A stretch of DNA of 42,317 bases, taken from a candidate division KSB1 bacterium (GTDB taxonomy: Bacteria; Zhuqueibacterota; JdFR-76; DREG01). This document shows, in pieces, positions 26,135 to 35,312 of the stretch. The notes beneath the pieces were generated by a model. The model did no database searches, had not been told where the DNA came from, and saw nothing but the letters and a program-made list of their open reading frames with translations. The stretch covers positions 1 through 42,317 of the forward strand of contig JADFJB010000022.1 in the NCBI GenBank assembly GCA_022566355.1. Direction: 5' to 3'. The translations under genes were made by a program, and so were the position numbers. Each line of letters starts with the position of its first letter. The stretch's first letter is position 1.

Positions 26135-26200
26135 TAAGATTTATTCTTGTTTTCTGTTTTTATTAAATTGGCTTCAAAAATTTCCCTATTGTAATCCCTA

Positions 26201-26213
26201 AACTAAATTAGTT
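26201..26213. promoter_or_regulatory. Short palindrome in the lon upstream spacer
   Basis: AACTAA-A-TTAGTT is a perfect 13-base palindrome 28 bases before the lon start. It could be an operator half-site pair for a stress regulator. No CIRCE or other known heat-shock operator is present. The AT-only composition makes chance occurrence quite possible. Confidence 0.25.
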
Positions 26214-26240
26214 ATTTGTTAAAGGAAAGATTTCTTAAAT

Positions 26241-28610
26241 ATGGTACGATTAAAACGTGATGATATAATCATAGAAATCGACGATAAACTTCCGATTCTT
26301 CCCCTGAAAGAAACAATAGTTTTTCCCTATATGATCTACCCACTATTAGTGGGTCGGGAGTCAAGTATTAAAGCAATCCAAGAAGCTTTAATACACGAAA
26401 AATTGATATTATTGGTGGCTCAAAAAGATGTTTCAAACGACAACCCCACCAGGAGTGAACTTTTCAGGGTTGGTGTGATTGCACGAGTATTGCAAATTTT
26501 AAAATTACCCAATGGATTGGTCAAAATATTAGTAGAAGGGTTGGTAAGAGCAAGAATAAAGCGGTTTATTCCTCATCCCGAATTTTTAAGATCACGTTTT
26601 GAGGTGATCCAGGAATTTTCAAAATTAACCAAAACTAATGAAGCGGCTCTAAGGCATGTGGTTAGCCTGTTTAAGGAATTTGTATTATTAAACAGAGATT
26701 TTCCTGATGAATTGCTCCTTTCTATTGATTCGCTCGAAAATGTTCAAAGAATAACTGATTTTATTGCGGCCCATGTTCCCAAACGGCTTGAAGAAAAACA
26801 ACAACTACTGGAAGCATTTAATATTGATGATGAACTTTTTATGCTTGCTGAGTTGCTTCAATCCGAAAAAGAAATACTCGAATTAGAAAAAAATATAGAT
26901 GACCAAGTGCGCCAAAAAATGCAAAGTTCCCAGCGCCATTTTTACTTACAGGAACAACTCCGCATTATTAAGCAGGAATTGGGTGAGGACGAGGAAGGTT
27001 TCAATGATTATCAGTCTTTGGAAGAAAAAATTAATGAAGCCAAACTGCCAAAGGAGGCAAGGGAAAAAGCAGATGAAGAACTCGATAAGCTTCGTTTTAC
27101 ACCGCCTATGTCTCCTGAGTTTACGGTTATCCGTAATTATTTAGATTGGCTGGTCGCTTTACCCTGGCATAAAAGAACAAGGGATAATCTCAATTTAAAA
27201 ATTGCCCAAAAGACTTTAGACAATGATCATTATGGCTTGAAAAAACCCAAGGAGAGAATTCTCGAACATCTTGCCGTTCTAAAATTAAAGAAGAAAGTCA
27301 AAGGTCCGATTCTGTGTTTTGTTGGACCCCCAGGTGTCGGTAAAACTTCCCTTGGAAAGTCGATTGCAAAGGCTTTAAGCCGTAAATTTGTACGTGTTTC
27401 TCTTGGTGGAATCAGGGATGAAGCTGAGATTCGTGGGCATAGACGAACTTATATCGGTTCTATGCCGGGTCGAATCATTCAATCACTCAAGAAAGCTGGA
27501 ACAATTAACCCGGTTTTCCTATTGGATGAAGTAGATAAAATGAGCATGGATTTTCGGGGTGATCCATCATCTGCTTTGCTTGAAGTACTCGACCCGGAGC
27601 AAAATCATAAATTTAGTGATCATTATTTGGAAATAGAATTCGACCTATCGAATGTTCTTTTTGTGACTACAGCCAACGTTCGGCATAATATCCCGGAACC
27701 CTTAATGGACCGTATGGAAATAATCGATCTTCCCGGGTACATGGAATATGACAAACTTGAAATTGCGCGTTCTCATTTAGTGCCTAAACAATTATATGAG
27801 ACCGGACTTAACACAAAGAACACGAAATTTACAGATTCGGCGATTTTAAGTATTATCCGAAACTATACACGTGAAGCGGGGGTTCGTAACTTGGAGAGAA
27901 ATATTTCAAACGTTTGCCGAAAACTTGCAAAACAAATTGTAATGAAATCTACAAAAGTAAATCAATTTATTAATGCTAGAAATCTTAAGAGTTACCTGGG
28001 AGGACCGAAATACCTGGAAAAGATGGCAGAAACAACCGACCAAATCGGCATCGCTACCGGCCTTGCCTGGACGGAGTTCGGTGGCGACCTCCTTCAGATT
28101 GAAGTGACTTTGATGAAGGGTAAAAGTAAGCTCACTTTAACTGGAAATTTAGGTGATGTGATGAAGGAATCTGCCCAGGCTGCTTTAAGCTATATCCGAT
28201 CCAATACAACGATGCTAGGTGTGGATCCAAAGGTTTTTCAAAACTATGAAATACATATCCATATTCCTGAAGGAGCAATTCCTAAAGATGGACCATCGGC
28301 TGGAATAACATTAGCAACAGCAATCGTATCGGCAATAACCAAAAAGCCGATTTCAAAAGACCTGGCAATGACTGGTGAAATTACCCTTAGAGGTAGCATT
28401 TTACCGATTGGCGGACTTACAGAAAAATTGCTTGCAGCTCGCAGATCAGGGATAAAGAGGGTTCTCATACCTGAACAAAATCGTAAGGACTTGGAAGAAA
28501 TTCCTCCAAAAGTGCTAAAAGGAGTTGAGCTCATTTTTGTCCATAAAATGGAAGATGTGTTCTCTCATGCGTTTGCGAACGGACGTCTAGAAATCGAAGC
28601 TAAAAAATAA
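26241..28610 (+). CDS. lon: ATP-dependent protease Lon (LonA type)
   Basis: Soluble LonA protease of 789 aa. The N-terminal substrate-binding domain (about 15-205, ILPLKETIVFPYMIYPLLVGR) is followed by a coiled linker (REQ-type, about 210-305). The AAA+ module has Walker A GPPGVGKT and Walker B PVFLLDEVDKM. The protease domain begins near 595, with nucleophile Ser in PKDGPSAGIT and the catalytic Lys in GGLTEKLLAARRSG. All catalytic parts are intact, so Lon can act even if ClpP activity is altered. AAAGGAAAG precedes ATG at a long spacing of about 12 bases. engB starts 3 bases after the stop. Confidence 0.98.
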   Translation: MVRLKRDDIIIEIDDKLPILPLKETIVFPYMIYPLLVGRESSIKAIQEALIHEKLILLVAQKDVSNDNPTRSELFRVGVIARVLQILKLPNGLVKILVEGLVRARIKRFIPHPEFLRSRFEVIQEFSKLTKTNEAALRHVVSLFKEFVLLNRDFPDELLLSIDSLENVQRITDFIAAHVPKRLEEKQQLLEAFNIDDELFMLAELLQSEKEILELEKNIDDQVRQKMQSSQRHFYLQEQLRIIKQELGEDEEGFNDYQSLEEKINEAKLPKEAREKADEELDKLRFTPPMSPEFTVIRNYLDWLVALPWHKRTRDNLNLKIAQKTLDNDHYGLKKPKERILEHLAVLKLKKKVKGPILCFVGPPGVGKTSLGKSIAKALSRKFVRVSLGGIRDEAEIRGHRRTYIGSMPGRIIQSLKKAGTINPVFLLDEVDKMSMDFRGDPSSALLEVLDPEQNHKFSDHYLEIEFDLSNVLFVTTANVRHNIPEPLMDRMEIIDLPGYMEYDKLEIARSHLVPKQLYETGLNTKNTKFTDSAILSIIRNYTREAGVRNLERNISNVCRKLAKQIVMKSTKVNQFINARNLKSYLGGPKYLEKMAETTDQIGIATGLAWTEFGGDLLQIEVTLMKGKSKLTLTGNLGDVMKESAQAALSYIRSNTTMLGVDPKVFQNYEIHIHIPEGAIPKDGPSAGITLATAIVSAITKKPISKDLAMTGEITLRGSILPIGGLTEKLLAARRSGIKRVLIPEQNRKDLEEIPPKVLKGVELIFVHKMEDVFSHAFANGRLEIEAKK

Positions 28611-28613
28611 GTT

Positions 28614-29201
28614 ATGAAACAATTTGAGGCTGAGTTCCATCACGCCTCTTACACGCCAGGCGATTTCCCAAAAGATCAATTCAATCAAATTGCATTTGCC
28701 GGAAGGTCCAATGTCGGCAAATCATCCATGATCAATTGTTTGATCAGCCAAAAGAACCTGGCCCGAATCAGTTCGCATCCGGGCAAGACGCGATCCATAA
28801 ATTTTTTGTTGATCAATCGCCGGTTTTTCTTTGTTGATTTACCAGGTTATGGCTATGCAAAAATATCGAAGGCTGAAAGACAACGATGGAAAACATTAAT
28901 TGAGAGTTATTTAATGGATAATTCTAAACTTAAGGGATTGATTCACATTATCGATTCAAGGGTCGGTTTAACTAACCTCGATGAAGGAATGTTGACTTTT
29001 GCCTCAGAAATTCATTTGAATACCGTTATTGTAGCTACAAAAATCGATAAGCTAAAACAGAGTGAAAAAGTGAAAAACTTTCGACTGATCGAAAAGAAAT
29101 TAGCTGAATTTGGACTATCTGAATACATTCCTTTCTCTGCTAAAACGAAATTTGGCAGGAAAGAAGTGCTCCATTGGATTGAAAATAGCTTAAAGCTTTA
29201 A
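28614..29201 (+). CDS. engB: Ribosome biogenesis GTP-binding protein EngB (YsxC/YihA)
   Basis: Essential-type GTPase of 195 aa acting in large-subunit assembly. G1 is GRSNVGKSS (about 33-41), the G2 region is KTRSINF, G3 is DLPGYG, G4 is TKID and G5 is SAKT; all are intact. It begins 3 bases after lon and ends 2 bases before the next gene, so lon, engB and the class V aminotransferase gene probably share a transcript. A lon-engB pairing is common in bacteria. Confidence 0.97.
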   Translation: MKQFEAEFHHASYTPGDFPKDQFNQIAFAGRSNVGKSSMINCLISQKNLARISSHPGKTRSINFLLINRRFFFVDLPGYGYAKISKAERQRWKTLIESYLMDNSKLKGLIHIIDSRVGLTNLDEGMLTFASEIHLNTVIVATKIDKLKQSEKVKNFRLIEKKLAEFGLSEYIPFSAKTKFGRKEVLHWIENSLKL

Positions 29202-29203
29202 TT

Positions 29204-30343
29204 GTGACTGCAAAATTATTAACGCCAGGGCCAACTCCAATTCCGGATAATGTTATAACCAAAATGGCCCAGCCGATTATCCATCATCGAACCAAAGAAT
29301 TCAGGGAATTGTTTGGCAGGGTGCAAGCTGGGTTGAAAGAACTCTTCCAAACCGAAGAAGACGTGATTGTATTGACTTCTTCCGGAACCGGTGCTATGGA
29401 AGCCGCATTAGCAAATTTATTTAAAAAAGGCGATAAAGCGCTAACCATTGAGATGGGAAGATTTAGTGAGAGATGGGGAGAAATGTGTGAAGCATTCGAA
29501 ATTCCAGTTAGCCGCCATCGATTGGAGTGGGGAAGATCTTGCAGCCCCATAGAGTTGGAAGACTTGTTGAAGCAAAGTTCAGATTATAAAGCCATTTGTC
29601 TAACCCATTGTGAAACTTCAACTGCCTCAGTTGTTGATTTGGAAGCTTTAGCTAAAGTTATTCATCGTTATTCAAATGCTTTGATTGTTGTCGATGGAAT
29701 TACATCAGTTGGGGTTATACCTTTGCTAATGGATAGTTGGGGCTTGGATGTGGTGATTTCGGCTTCTCAGAAAGCCTTTCGATGCCCTGCAGGACTAGCA
29801 TTTATTGCCTGCAGCAAAAGAGCCTGGAAAGCCATTGAATCCGGGGACCGGCATCGGTTTTATTTTGATCTGCGTAAAGCAAAAGATTCACAGGCAAGTT
29901 CAGATACGCCATTTACACCTGCAATTTCCTTGTTTTTCGGTTTAGAAGAGGCGTTGCAAATGATGGTCACTGAAGGAGTCCAAACAATTTGGAGTAAACA
30001 TAAAATATTGGCATTTGCATTTCGGGAAGCCATAAAACAATTAGGTTTTGTATTACTGGCGGATATGCCCTCAGATTCTGTAACCGCCATAAAAATACCG
30101 GATTCCTTAAAAGAAGATAATCTTAAGGAAAGACTTAAAGAAAAAGGATTTGTTGTGGCAGGTGGACAGGGGAAGTTGAAAGGTGAGATTTTGAGAATTT
30201 CTCATATGGGTGATGTTGATGCTGATGATCTATCCGCATTCTTAATTGCTTTCGAAGAAGTCCTGCTTGCAAGAGGTTGGAAAGTTCAGAAAAGGATTTC
30301 GTTTCGTAAGTTTCAAAACCTGGTTCAAACAAATAATATATAA
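29204..30343 (+). CDS. Class V aminotransferase (serine-pyruvate / alanine-glyoxylate type)
   Basis: PLP enzyme of 379 aa. The start region LLTPGPTPIPDNV with HHRTKEFRELF is typical of the alanine-glyoxylate/serine-pyruvate aminotransferase family. The TSSGTGAMEAALANL turn binds the PLP phosphate, VVDGITSVG carries the Asp that contacts the pyridine, and SASQKAFRCPAG holds the Schiff-base Lys (SxSQKA is the family hallmark). The start is GTG 29204, two bases after engB. Such genes often sit beside serA in a phosphorylated serine pathway, but serA is not here. Amino donor and acceptor cannot be fixed from sequence. Confidence 0.92.
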   Translation: MTAKLLTPGPTPIPDNVITKMAQPIIHHRTKEFRELFGRVQAGLKELFQTEEDVIVLTSSGTGAMEAALANLFKKGDKALTIEMGRFSERWGEMCEAFEIPVSRHRLEWGRSCSPIELEDLLKQSSDYKAICLTHCETSTASVVDLEALAKVIHRYSNALIVVDGITSVGVIPLLMDSWGLDVVISASQKAFRCPAGLAFIACSKRAWKAIESGDRHRFYFDLRKAKDSQASSDTPFTPAISLFFGLEEALQMMVTEGVQTIWSKHKILAFAFREAIKQLGFVLLADMPSDSVTAIKIPDSLKEDNLKERLKEKGFVVAGGQGKLKGEILRISHMGDVDADDLSAFLIAFEEVLLARGWKVQKRISFRKFQNLVQTNNI

Positions 30344-30378
30344 TTTTGATAAATCAAATAATGTGAGTTAGAACATCC

Positions 30379-31059
30379 ATGAATGCGGACGTAAATATTG
30401 TATCGATTCCTTATCGTGAGGGCTCGATCCGTGCTAAACATAGTGATATCAAGAATCCCAAATTCGGTCTAATCCTTGGTCACGGTGCAGGTGGTGGAAT
30501 GGACACGCCATTTATGCAATATTATTTAAGCCGTTTATCTTCACTGGGCATTTGTGTGACTGAATTTAATTTTCGTTACAAGGAGTCGGGCAGAAAAGCA
30601 CCAGCTCCTCGTGCCCAATTAGAAGCTGAATACCGGACCGTTATTGAATATGCATTGGCTGAAATTTATCCTGATATTCCAATATTTGTAGGTGGCAAAT
30701 CGATGGGTGGACGAATTTCGAGTTATATTGCCGGAGAATATTCCCGGGTAATCGGTTTGGTTTTTTTGGGGTACCCCCTGCACCCACCTGCCAAGCCAGG
30801 TACGGAACGAGCTGAACATTTATATGCATTACAAAAGCCCCTGTTATTTGTGTCCGGATCAAAAGATAGCTTGGCGAAATTGGATTTGTTGCAAGATACA
30901 ATAACAAGGCTTGATAAATTCGGCCATTTATTTCTAATAGAAGATGGAGATCACTCCCTAAAAGTTCCAAAGAAGTCGCCGTTGACTACAGAACAGGTTT
31001 GGAATCGCTGTTGCGGGGAAATTCTCAATTGGATTGAAAGGATTCAGGAGAGAAGTTAA
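30379..31059 (+). CDS. Alpha/beta hydrolase (Tex30/KANL3-like dienelactone-hydrolase-type fold)
   Basis: The product is 226 aa with no signal peptide. The oxyanion region LGHGAGGGMDTPFM, nucleophile elbow GGKSMGGR (Ser near residue 110), acid SGSKDSL and catalytic His in EDGDHSLKVP form a complete triad. The GHGAGG plus GGKSMGGR combination marks the Tex30/KANL3-like hydrolase subgroup, whose substrates are unknown. It is 35 bases after the aminotransferase gene and converges with a minus-strand gene 12 bases away. Confidence 0.9.
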   Translation: MNADVNIVSIPYREGSIRAKHSDIKNPKFGLILGHGAGGGMDTPFMQYYLSRLSSLGICVTEFNFRYKESGRKAPAPRAQLEAEYRTVIEYALAEIYPDIPIFVGGKSMGGRISSYIAGEYSRVIGLVFLGYPLHPPAKPGTERAEHLYALQKPLLFVSGSKDSLAKLDLLQDTITRLDKFGHLFLIEDGDHSLKVPKKSPLTTEQVWNRCCGEILNWIERIQERS

Positions 31060-31071
31060 GTTCACTGCAGT

Positions 31072-31413
31072 TTATTCTTCTTCCAGTCTAACCGGATCAG
31101 GAAAATCCCTATATAATGCAAATTTAACATCTTTTACTGCAATATAGACTGCATTGTGAAGTGTTTCCATCTCTCCTCTACGGGTTGCTACTTGTTGAAA
31201 TGCGGTTTCCAATTGTCCTAAATCATCTGTTTTTATACAAATATTAAATTCCCCTAAGTCGTTAGGACCAAAACCAAGCTTGCGTCGTGAAATACTAAAT
31301 CCATTAATTTTTCCTTGTTTCTGTAAAAAACCTAAATATTTTTGGACGTTTTCGGCAAATTCTAAATCTTTTGAAGAATCTCTTATATTGCACCATATTT
31401 GGTAATAATCCAT
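31072..31413 (-). CDS. Small conserved protein (resembles DUF6614)
   Basis: The product is 113 aa, cytoplasmic and without Cys clusters or membrane segments. It begins MDYYQIWCNIRDSSKDLEFAEN and contains SRRKLGFGPNDLGEFNICIKTDDL and LYRDFPDPV, which I recall as the pattern of the uncharacterised DUF6614 family; I could not check this. The strand-helix alternation suggests an alpha-beta ferredoxin-like fold. It is isolated on the minus strand and convergent with the hydrolase gene, with its own upstream spacer of 309 bp shared with the divergent TPR operon. Confidence 0.8.
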   Translation of the reverse strand: MDYYQIWCNIRDSSKDLEFAENVQKYLGFLQKQGKINGFSISRRKLGFGPNDLGEFNICIKTDDLGQLETAFQQVATRRGEMETLHNAVYIAVKDVKFALYRDFPDPVRLEEE

Positions 31414-31722
31414 TTGTATAGTCTTTCACTATTTGTGGTGAACTTAGTTAAGTTAGGAATTAAGCCGGAAAATTTTTTTCCGGTTTCACTTCTTGGAAGA
31501 GTATGATCTTGAAATAAATTTATAAAATTGAGGTTTAAATACACTATTTATTTTGGTTGCTGGTGTCTTTTGAATTCATAAATATGAAATTAAATATTTT
31601 GTGAAGTTCAAAATTTATCTTGATTTGCCGGACACTTTTAAAGTTTGTTATTGATTCATTTTAATAATATATTTTTCAGTTATTTAATTGGAAACAATTA
31701 GATTATTTATGAATATTGAGAA
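31414..31722. other. Divergent promoter region between the small conserved gene and the TPR operon
   Basis: This 309-bp AT-rich spacer must hold promoters for both strands. The clearest structure is the CCGG-ended hairpin at 31465-31483, listed separately. I see no open frame with coding character and no consensus promoter that stands out. Confidence 0.5.
31465..31483. repeat. Perfect 8-bp inverted repeat in the divergent spacer
   Basis: CCGGAAAA (31465-31472) and TTTTCCGG (31476-31483) surround TTT. On the + strand it is followed by only TTT, so it is a weak terminator at best. Placement in a divergent spacer also fits an operator. Confidence 0.45.
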
Positions 31723-33537
31723 ATGAATATGAAACAACTCTACGTTTTATTGTTAGCATTATTCTCCGTAGGATGTGCAACGACGAAAGTCGATAAGCCA
31801 CAAGAGACCGCTAAAACAGAAGATGTAGATCAGAAAAAGGATGAAAAGGAAAAGCACCATATAGCAGTTTCCCGCTATATGGATGGCATTTTGGAAAGCG
31901 ATAATGGTGAATGGGAAAAAGCACTACTTGCTTTTCAGGAAGCGTTATTATTTGATCCGGATACACCCTCTATCCTTCGATCGATCTCGGAAGCATATTC
32001 AAATCTAGGCCGCATTGAAGCGGCAATAAAAACGGCAAACCAGGCAGTTGAATTAGCACCACAGGAAGCGGATGGTTATAAGCTGCTCGCGGATCTTTAT
32101 AGTAAAACGCGTCAGTTTAAGAAGGCACTGGAGAAATTTGAAAAACTAAAGACACTTAATCCCCAGGATATTGAGATTCGTTATAAACTCGCCAACCTGT
32201 ACGTGTTGCTCAACCAGGGAGAAAAAAGTATAGCAGAGTTTCAGGAAATTTACCGGCTTGAGGGGTATAAACCGGAGGTGTTGTTTAGAATAGGCGAGCT
32301 ATATATCCAATCAAAAAAATATGAGAAAGCCATTGAGACTTTCCAGGACGTGGTAAAGCAGGAACCAGGCAATGAAAATGCATATGTTTTTCTAGGAATG
32401 ACTAAATTGATGCAAAAAGATACTGCAGGGGCTGTTCTCATTTACCAGCAAGCACTAAAACAAGATGAAAAATTTGTCAGGATCCGCGATAGTCTGGCTG
32501 AAATTTATTCTGCTCAAGAAAAGTGGGACAAAGCAATTATCTTGTATCAAGAATCCGGTAATCAGGATTCCAGTGATGTGATTGCCCGATTACGGATTGC
32601 GGAAATTTATCTTACCAAAGGAGATACCCTAAAGTCAGATATGGCATATCGGGATTTGGCAACAGATTTTCCCAAAGATTGGCGATCGTATTATTATCTA
32701 GGCAGGCTTCAGTTTGATGCGGGGCAATCCGATTCTGCTGTTGTAAATCTTAAAAAAGTCATTGAGCTTAATCCTAAATTACCTGACGCCTGGAATTTCC
32801 TTGGATTTGTGTATATTCAAACCAAACAGAACGATTCAGCCAAAGTGCATTTTGAAAAGGCCCTGAAACTATTTCCAAATGATGACCGGCTTAATTATTT
32901 TTACGGCTATTTGTTAAGTCAAATGGATAAAAAAGGGGATGCCGTTAAGTATCTTTCACGCTCTCATCAATTAAATCCGAATAATCCGGCTTCTACCCTG
33001 GAGCTGGCCAATTTATATATTCAATTAAAGAGTTATAACAATGCCATTAAATTATGTGAAACCTTATTACGAAGAGATCCGGAAAACTTAAGCGGCTTAC
33101 TCACCCTGGCATCTATTTTTGATTTGCAGAAACGATTTACTAAATCCGAACCTTTATATGATAAGGTTATGAAGCTGAAGCCTGGCGATCCCGTTATGTT
33201 AAATAATTTTGCCTATAGTCTGTCAATACGGGGAATACGTTTGGATGAAGCGCTTCAAATGGCAAAAACTGCTGTGGAGAAAGATTCCACCAGAGGCGCC
33301 TATTGGGACACATTGGGCTGGATTTATTATAAATTGGGAGACAATCAACTTGCTTTGCAGTATGTTAAAAAGGCAATCGAATTAAGGGAGCCTTCTGCTG
33401 AGGTGCTCGATCATATGGGCGATATTTATATGAAATTAGGGGATTTCAAGACGGCCGAAACCTATTGGCAACAAGCGATCGAAAAGGAGCCGGGTAATAG
33501 GGAAATCTTTCGGAAATTGGAAAAAGGAGAATTATGA
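31723..33537 (+). CDS. TPR-repeat lipoprotein
   Basis: The product is 604 aa. A short signal sequence ends in the lipobox FSVGC (Cys near residue 18), so the protein is lipid-anchored. Residues about 45-600 are a near-continuous array of roughly fifteen TPR-type helical hairpins, with repeated patterns such as PDTPSILRSISEAYSNLG, EAYKLLADLYS-like and AYWDTLGWIYYKLGDNQLAL. In-frame ATGs at 31723 and 31729 are both plausible. TPR solenoids are protein-interaction scaffolds, and in the envelope they serve outer membrane assembly, secretion or gliding machineries. The stop is immediately followed by the start of a LolA-like lipoprotein, so the two are probably partners (inference). Confidence 0.92.
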   Translation: MNMKQLYVLLLALFSVGCATTKVDKPQETAKTEDVDQKKDEKEKHHIAVSRYMDGILESDNGEWEKALLAFQEALLFDPDTPSILRSISEAYSNLGRIEAAIKTANQAVELAPQEADGYKLLADLYSKTRQFKKALEKFEKLKTLNPQDIEIRYKLANLYVLLNQGEKSIAEFQEIYRLEGYKPEVLFRIGELYIQSKKYEKAIETFQDVVKQEPGNENAYVFLGMTKLMQKDTAGAVLIYQQALKQDEKFVRIRDSLAEIYSAQEKWDKAIILYQESGNQDSSDVIARLRIAEIYLTKGDTLKSDMAYRDLATDFPKDWRSYYYLGRLQFDAGQSDSAVVNLKKVIELNPKLPDAWNFLGFVYIQTKQNDSAKVHFEKALKLFPNDDRLNYFYGYLLSQMDKKGDAVKYLSRSHQLNPNNPASTLELANLYIQLKSYNNAIKLCETLLRRDPENLSGLLTLASIFDLQKRFTKSEPLYDKVMKLKPGDPVMLNNFAYSLSIRGIRLDEALQMAKTAVEKDSTRGAYWDTLGWIYYKLGDNQLALQYVKKAIELREPSAEVLDHMGDIYMKLGDFKTAETYWQQAIEKEPGNREIFRKLEKGEL

Positions 33538-34368
33538 GTGTTCAAATTAGATTTTCCATACTTCAGACTAGTTTTATTTCTCCTATTCATTTCTCTAAGT
33601 TTTTCTTCGTGTACCGGCAATAATAGCCAAAGGGCGGATTTTTTTAGAAAGAATCCATTAGCTTTATATAATGCAGCGCTCCAGCAATCCCTAAAATTAA
33701 ATTCTCTGGAAGGGTTTGCCCATCTTACTGTTGAATCTCCCGAGGGCGGCTTTGATGGAAGCGCCAGGATTTATTTTCAACAACCCGACTCCTTGTTAAT
33801 CCAGATTAAGACCGGGCCTGGCATCTCTTTGGGATACATGCTGATCAAAAATGAACAATTCTGGATGTATAATATCCGGAAAAAATTGCTATTCAAAAGT
33901 AAGGGCGACCAGGTTCCTCTTGAAGAACTTATCGGAATTAAAGTTCCTTTGCCGAATATATATGATGCAGCTCTTGGACTGCCACGCTACCAGAACTATC
34001 AACTTTCGGATAACTCCGATAGTAGTGCACTTAAAATCCAATATGTCGGTAGCAATATCCAATATACTTTTCTTCGAAATGGCCATATTTATAATTTTCT
34101 TGCTGATCCGGGTAAAGGTTCTTTTATTAAGTACACTTTGGTTCGGAAAGGCGAAGTAGATAGTATCCATGTTGTATTTAAGCAATTCAGAAAATATAGT
34201 GGCATAAATGTTCCAAAACATATTCAGGTTAGCAGGCCTACGCACAAAGAGAGATTGTCATTTTTCTACTCAAGAATAACCGTAAATAAAAAAATGCGCC
34301 CAAATCGATTCGCGCTTAAAGTGCCTAAAAATATTGAAATTATTAATCTAACTCAAAACGAACAATGA
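33538..34368 (+). CDS. DUF4292 lipoprotein with LolA/LolB-like fold
   Basis: The product is 276 aa with a signal sequence and lipobox LSFSSC. The body has the DUF4292 pattern: LEGFAHLTVESPEGGFDGSA, then DSLLIQIKTGPGISLGYMLI, FWMYNIRKKLLF and PLPNIYDAALGLP. DUF4292 is common in Bacteroidota and related phyla and belongs to the LolA-like superfamily, which binds lipids or lipoproteins. Translation begins at GTG 33538, directly after the TPR stop codon, with GGAG about 9 bases upstream. It overlaps the next gene by four bases. A role in lipoprotein or glycolipid handling with the adjacent TPR protein and glycosyltransferase is inferred. Confidence 0.88.
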   Translation: MFKLDFPYFRLVLFLLFISLSFSSCTGNNSQRADFFRKNPLALYNAALQQSLKLNSLEGFAHLTVESPEGGFDGSARIYFQQPDSLLIQIKTGPGISLGYMLIKNEQFWMYNIRKKLLFKSKGDQVPLEELIGIKVPLPNIYDAALGLPRYQNYQLSDNSDSSALKIQYVGSNIQYTFLRNGHIYNFLADPGKGSFIKYTLVRKGEVDSIHVVFKQFRKYSGINVPKHIQVSRPTHKERLSFFYSRITVNKKMRPNRFALKVPKNIEIINLTQNEQ

Positions 34369-35312
34369 GAAATTCTGTCAAAATTAGTATTGTAATTCCT
34401 TCCTACAACGAACAAGAATCATTGGAAGAGTTATGTCGAACTACTGTTTCCGTCTTAGAGAAATTAAACTCACAATTTGAAATTATATTTGTGGATGATG
34501 GTTCAACCGATGATTCACTTGAAATCATGCGGAAAATTTACCAAGCCGATCGCCGGATAAAAATAATCCAATTCAGGAAGAATTATGGTAAATCTGCTGC
34601 ACTTTCTGCAGGGTTTGCCGCGTCGAATGGTGATATTGTCGTAACAATGGATGCAGATTTGCAGGATGATCCCACAGAAATTCCCAACCTGATTGCCAAA
34701 TTAAATGAAGGCTACGAACTTGTGTCAGGCTGGAAAAAAATTAGACATGATCCACTAACAAAAAGAATCACATCCAAAATATATAATATTTTAACTTCCT
34801 TCTTTGGCGGCATCCGTTTACATGATTTTAATTGTGGGTTGAAAGCTTATCGTTCTGAAGTAGTAAAATCCATTCGGGTTTATGGAGATCAGCATCGTTA
34901 TATCCCGGTTTTGGCACATAGTGAAGGATTCCGAGTAACCGAGCTTCCGGTAAAACATCATACCCGAAAATATGGCAAAACTAAATTTGGTTTGAGCCGT
35001 TTTACCCATGGCGCTTTCGATTTAATTACTGTCACATACCTCACTCGTTATAGAAAAAGGCCGCTTCATCTTTTTGGATTTTTAGGAATGATCAGTTTTG
35101 TATTAGGGACAATTATTTCAGGTGTGCTTACCTATCAAAGAATTTTTGAGGACAAATTCTTAAGTAACCGCCCTTTGTTGTTTTTAGGCATACTGCTCAT
35201 CATCGTCGGTGTGCAATTCTTTTCTATTGGCCTTTTAGGTGAAATGTTAAGCTCCGCTAGCAAAGATACAGATAGTTATGTGGTGAGGGAGAGGTTGGGG
35301 TTTAATGATTAA
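34365..35312 (+). CDS. GT2-family membrane glycosyltransferase (DPM1/GtrB/ArnC-like)
   Basis: The product is 315 aa. The GT-A domain (about 1-230) has SIVIPSYNEQESL, FVDDGSTDDS, RNYGKSAALSAGF and the metal-binding TMDADLQDDP. Two C-terminal membrane helices (about 230-255 and 265-290) are as in GtrB-type polyprenyl-phosphate glycosyltransferases, which load a sugar onto a lipid carrier at the inner membrane. It overlaps DUF4292 by ATGA and converges with the YceI-TPR gene, overlapping its end by four bases. Sugar and acceptor are unknown. Confidence 0.93.
   Translation: MRNSVKISIVIPSYNEQESLEELCRTTVSVLEKLNSQFEIIFVDDGSTDDSLEIMRKIYQADRRIKIIQFRKNYGKSAALSAGFAASNGDIVVTMDADLQDDPTEIPNLIAKLNEGYELVSGWKKIRHDPLTKRITSKIYNILTSFFGGIRLHDFNCGLKAYRSEVVKSIRVYGDQHRYIPVLAHSEGFRVTELPVKHHTRKYGKTKFGLSRFTHGAFDLITVTYLTRYRKRPLHLFGFLGMISFVLGTIISGVLTYQRIFEDKFLSNRPLLFLGILLIIVGVQFFSIGLLGEMLSSASKDTDSYVVRERLGFND

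Noticed and set aside
26135-26240. CIRCE or other known heat-shock operator before lon or the clp genes
   Set aside because: No TTAGCACTC-N9-GAGTGCTAA-type repeat is present; only a short AT palindrome was seen.
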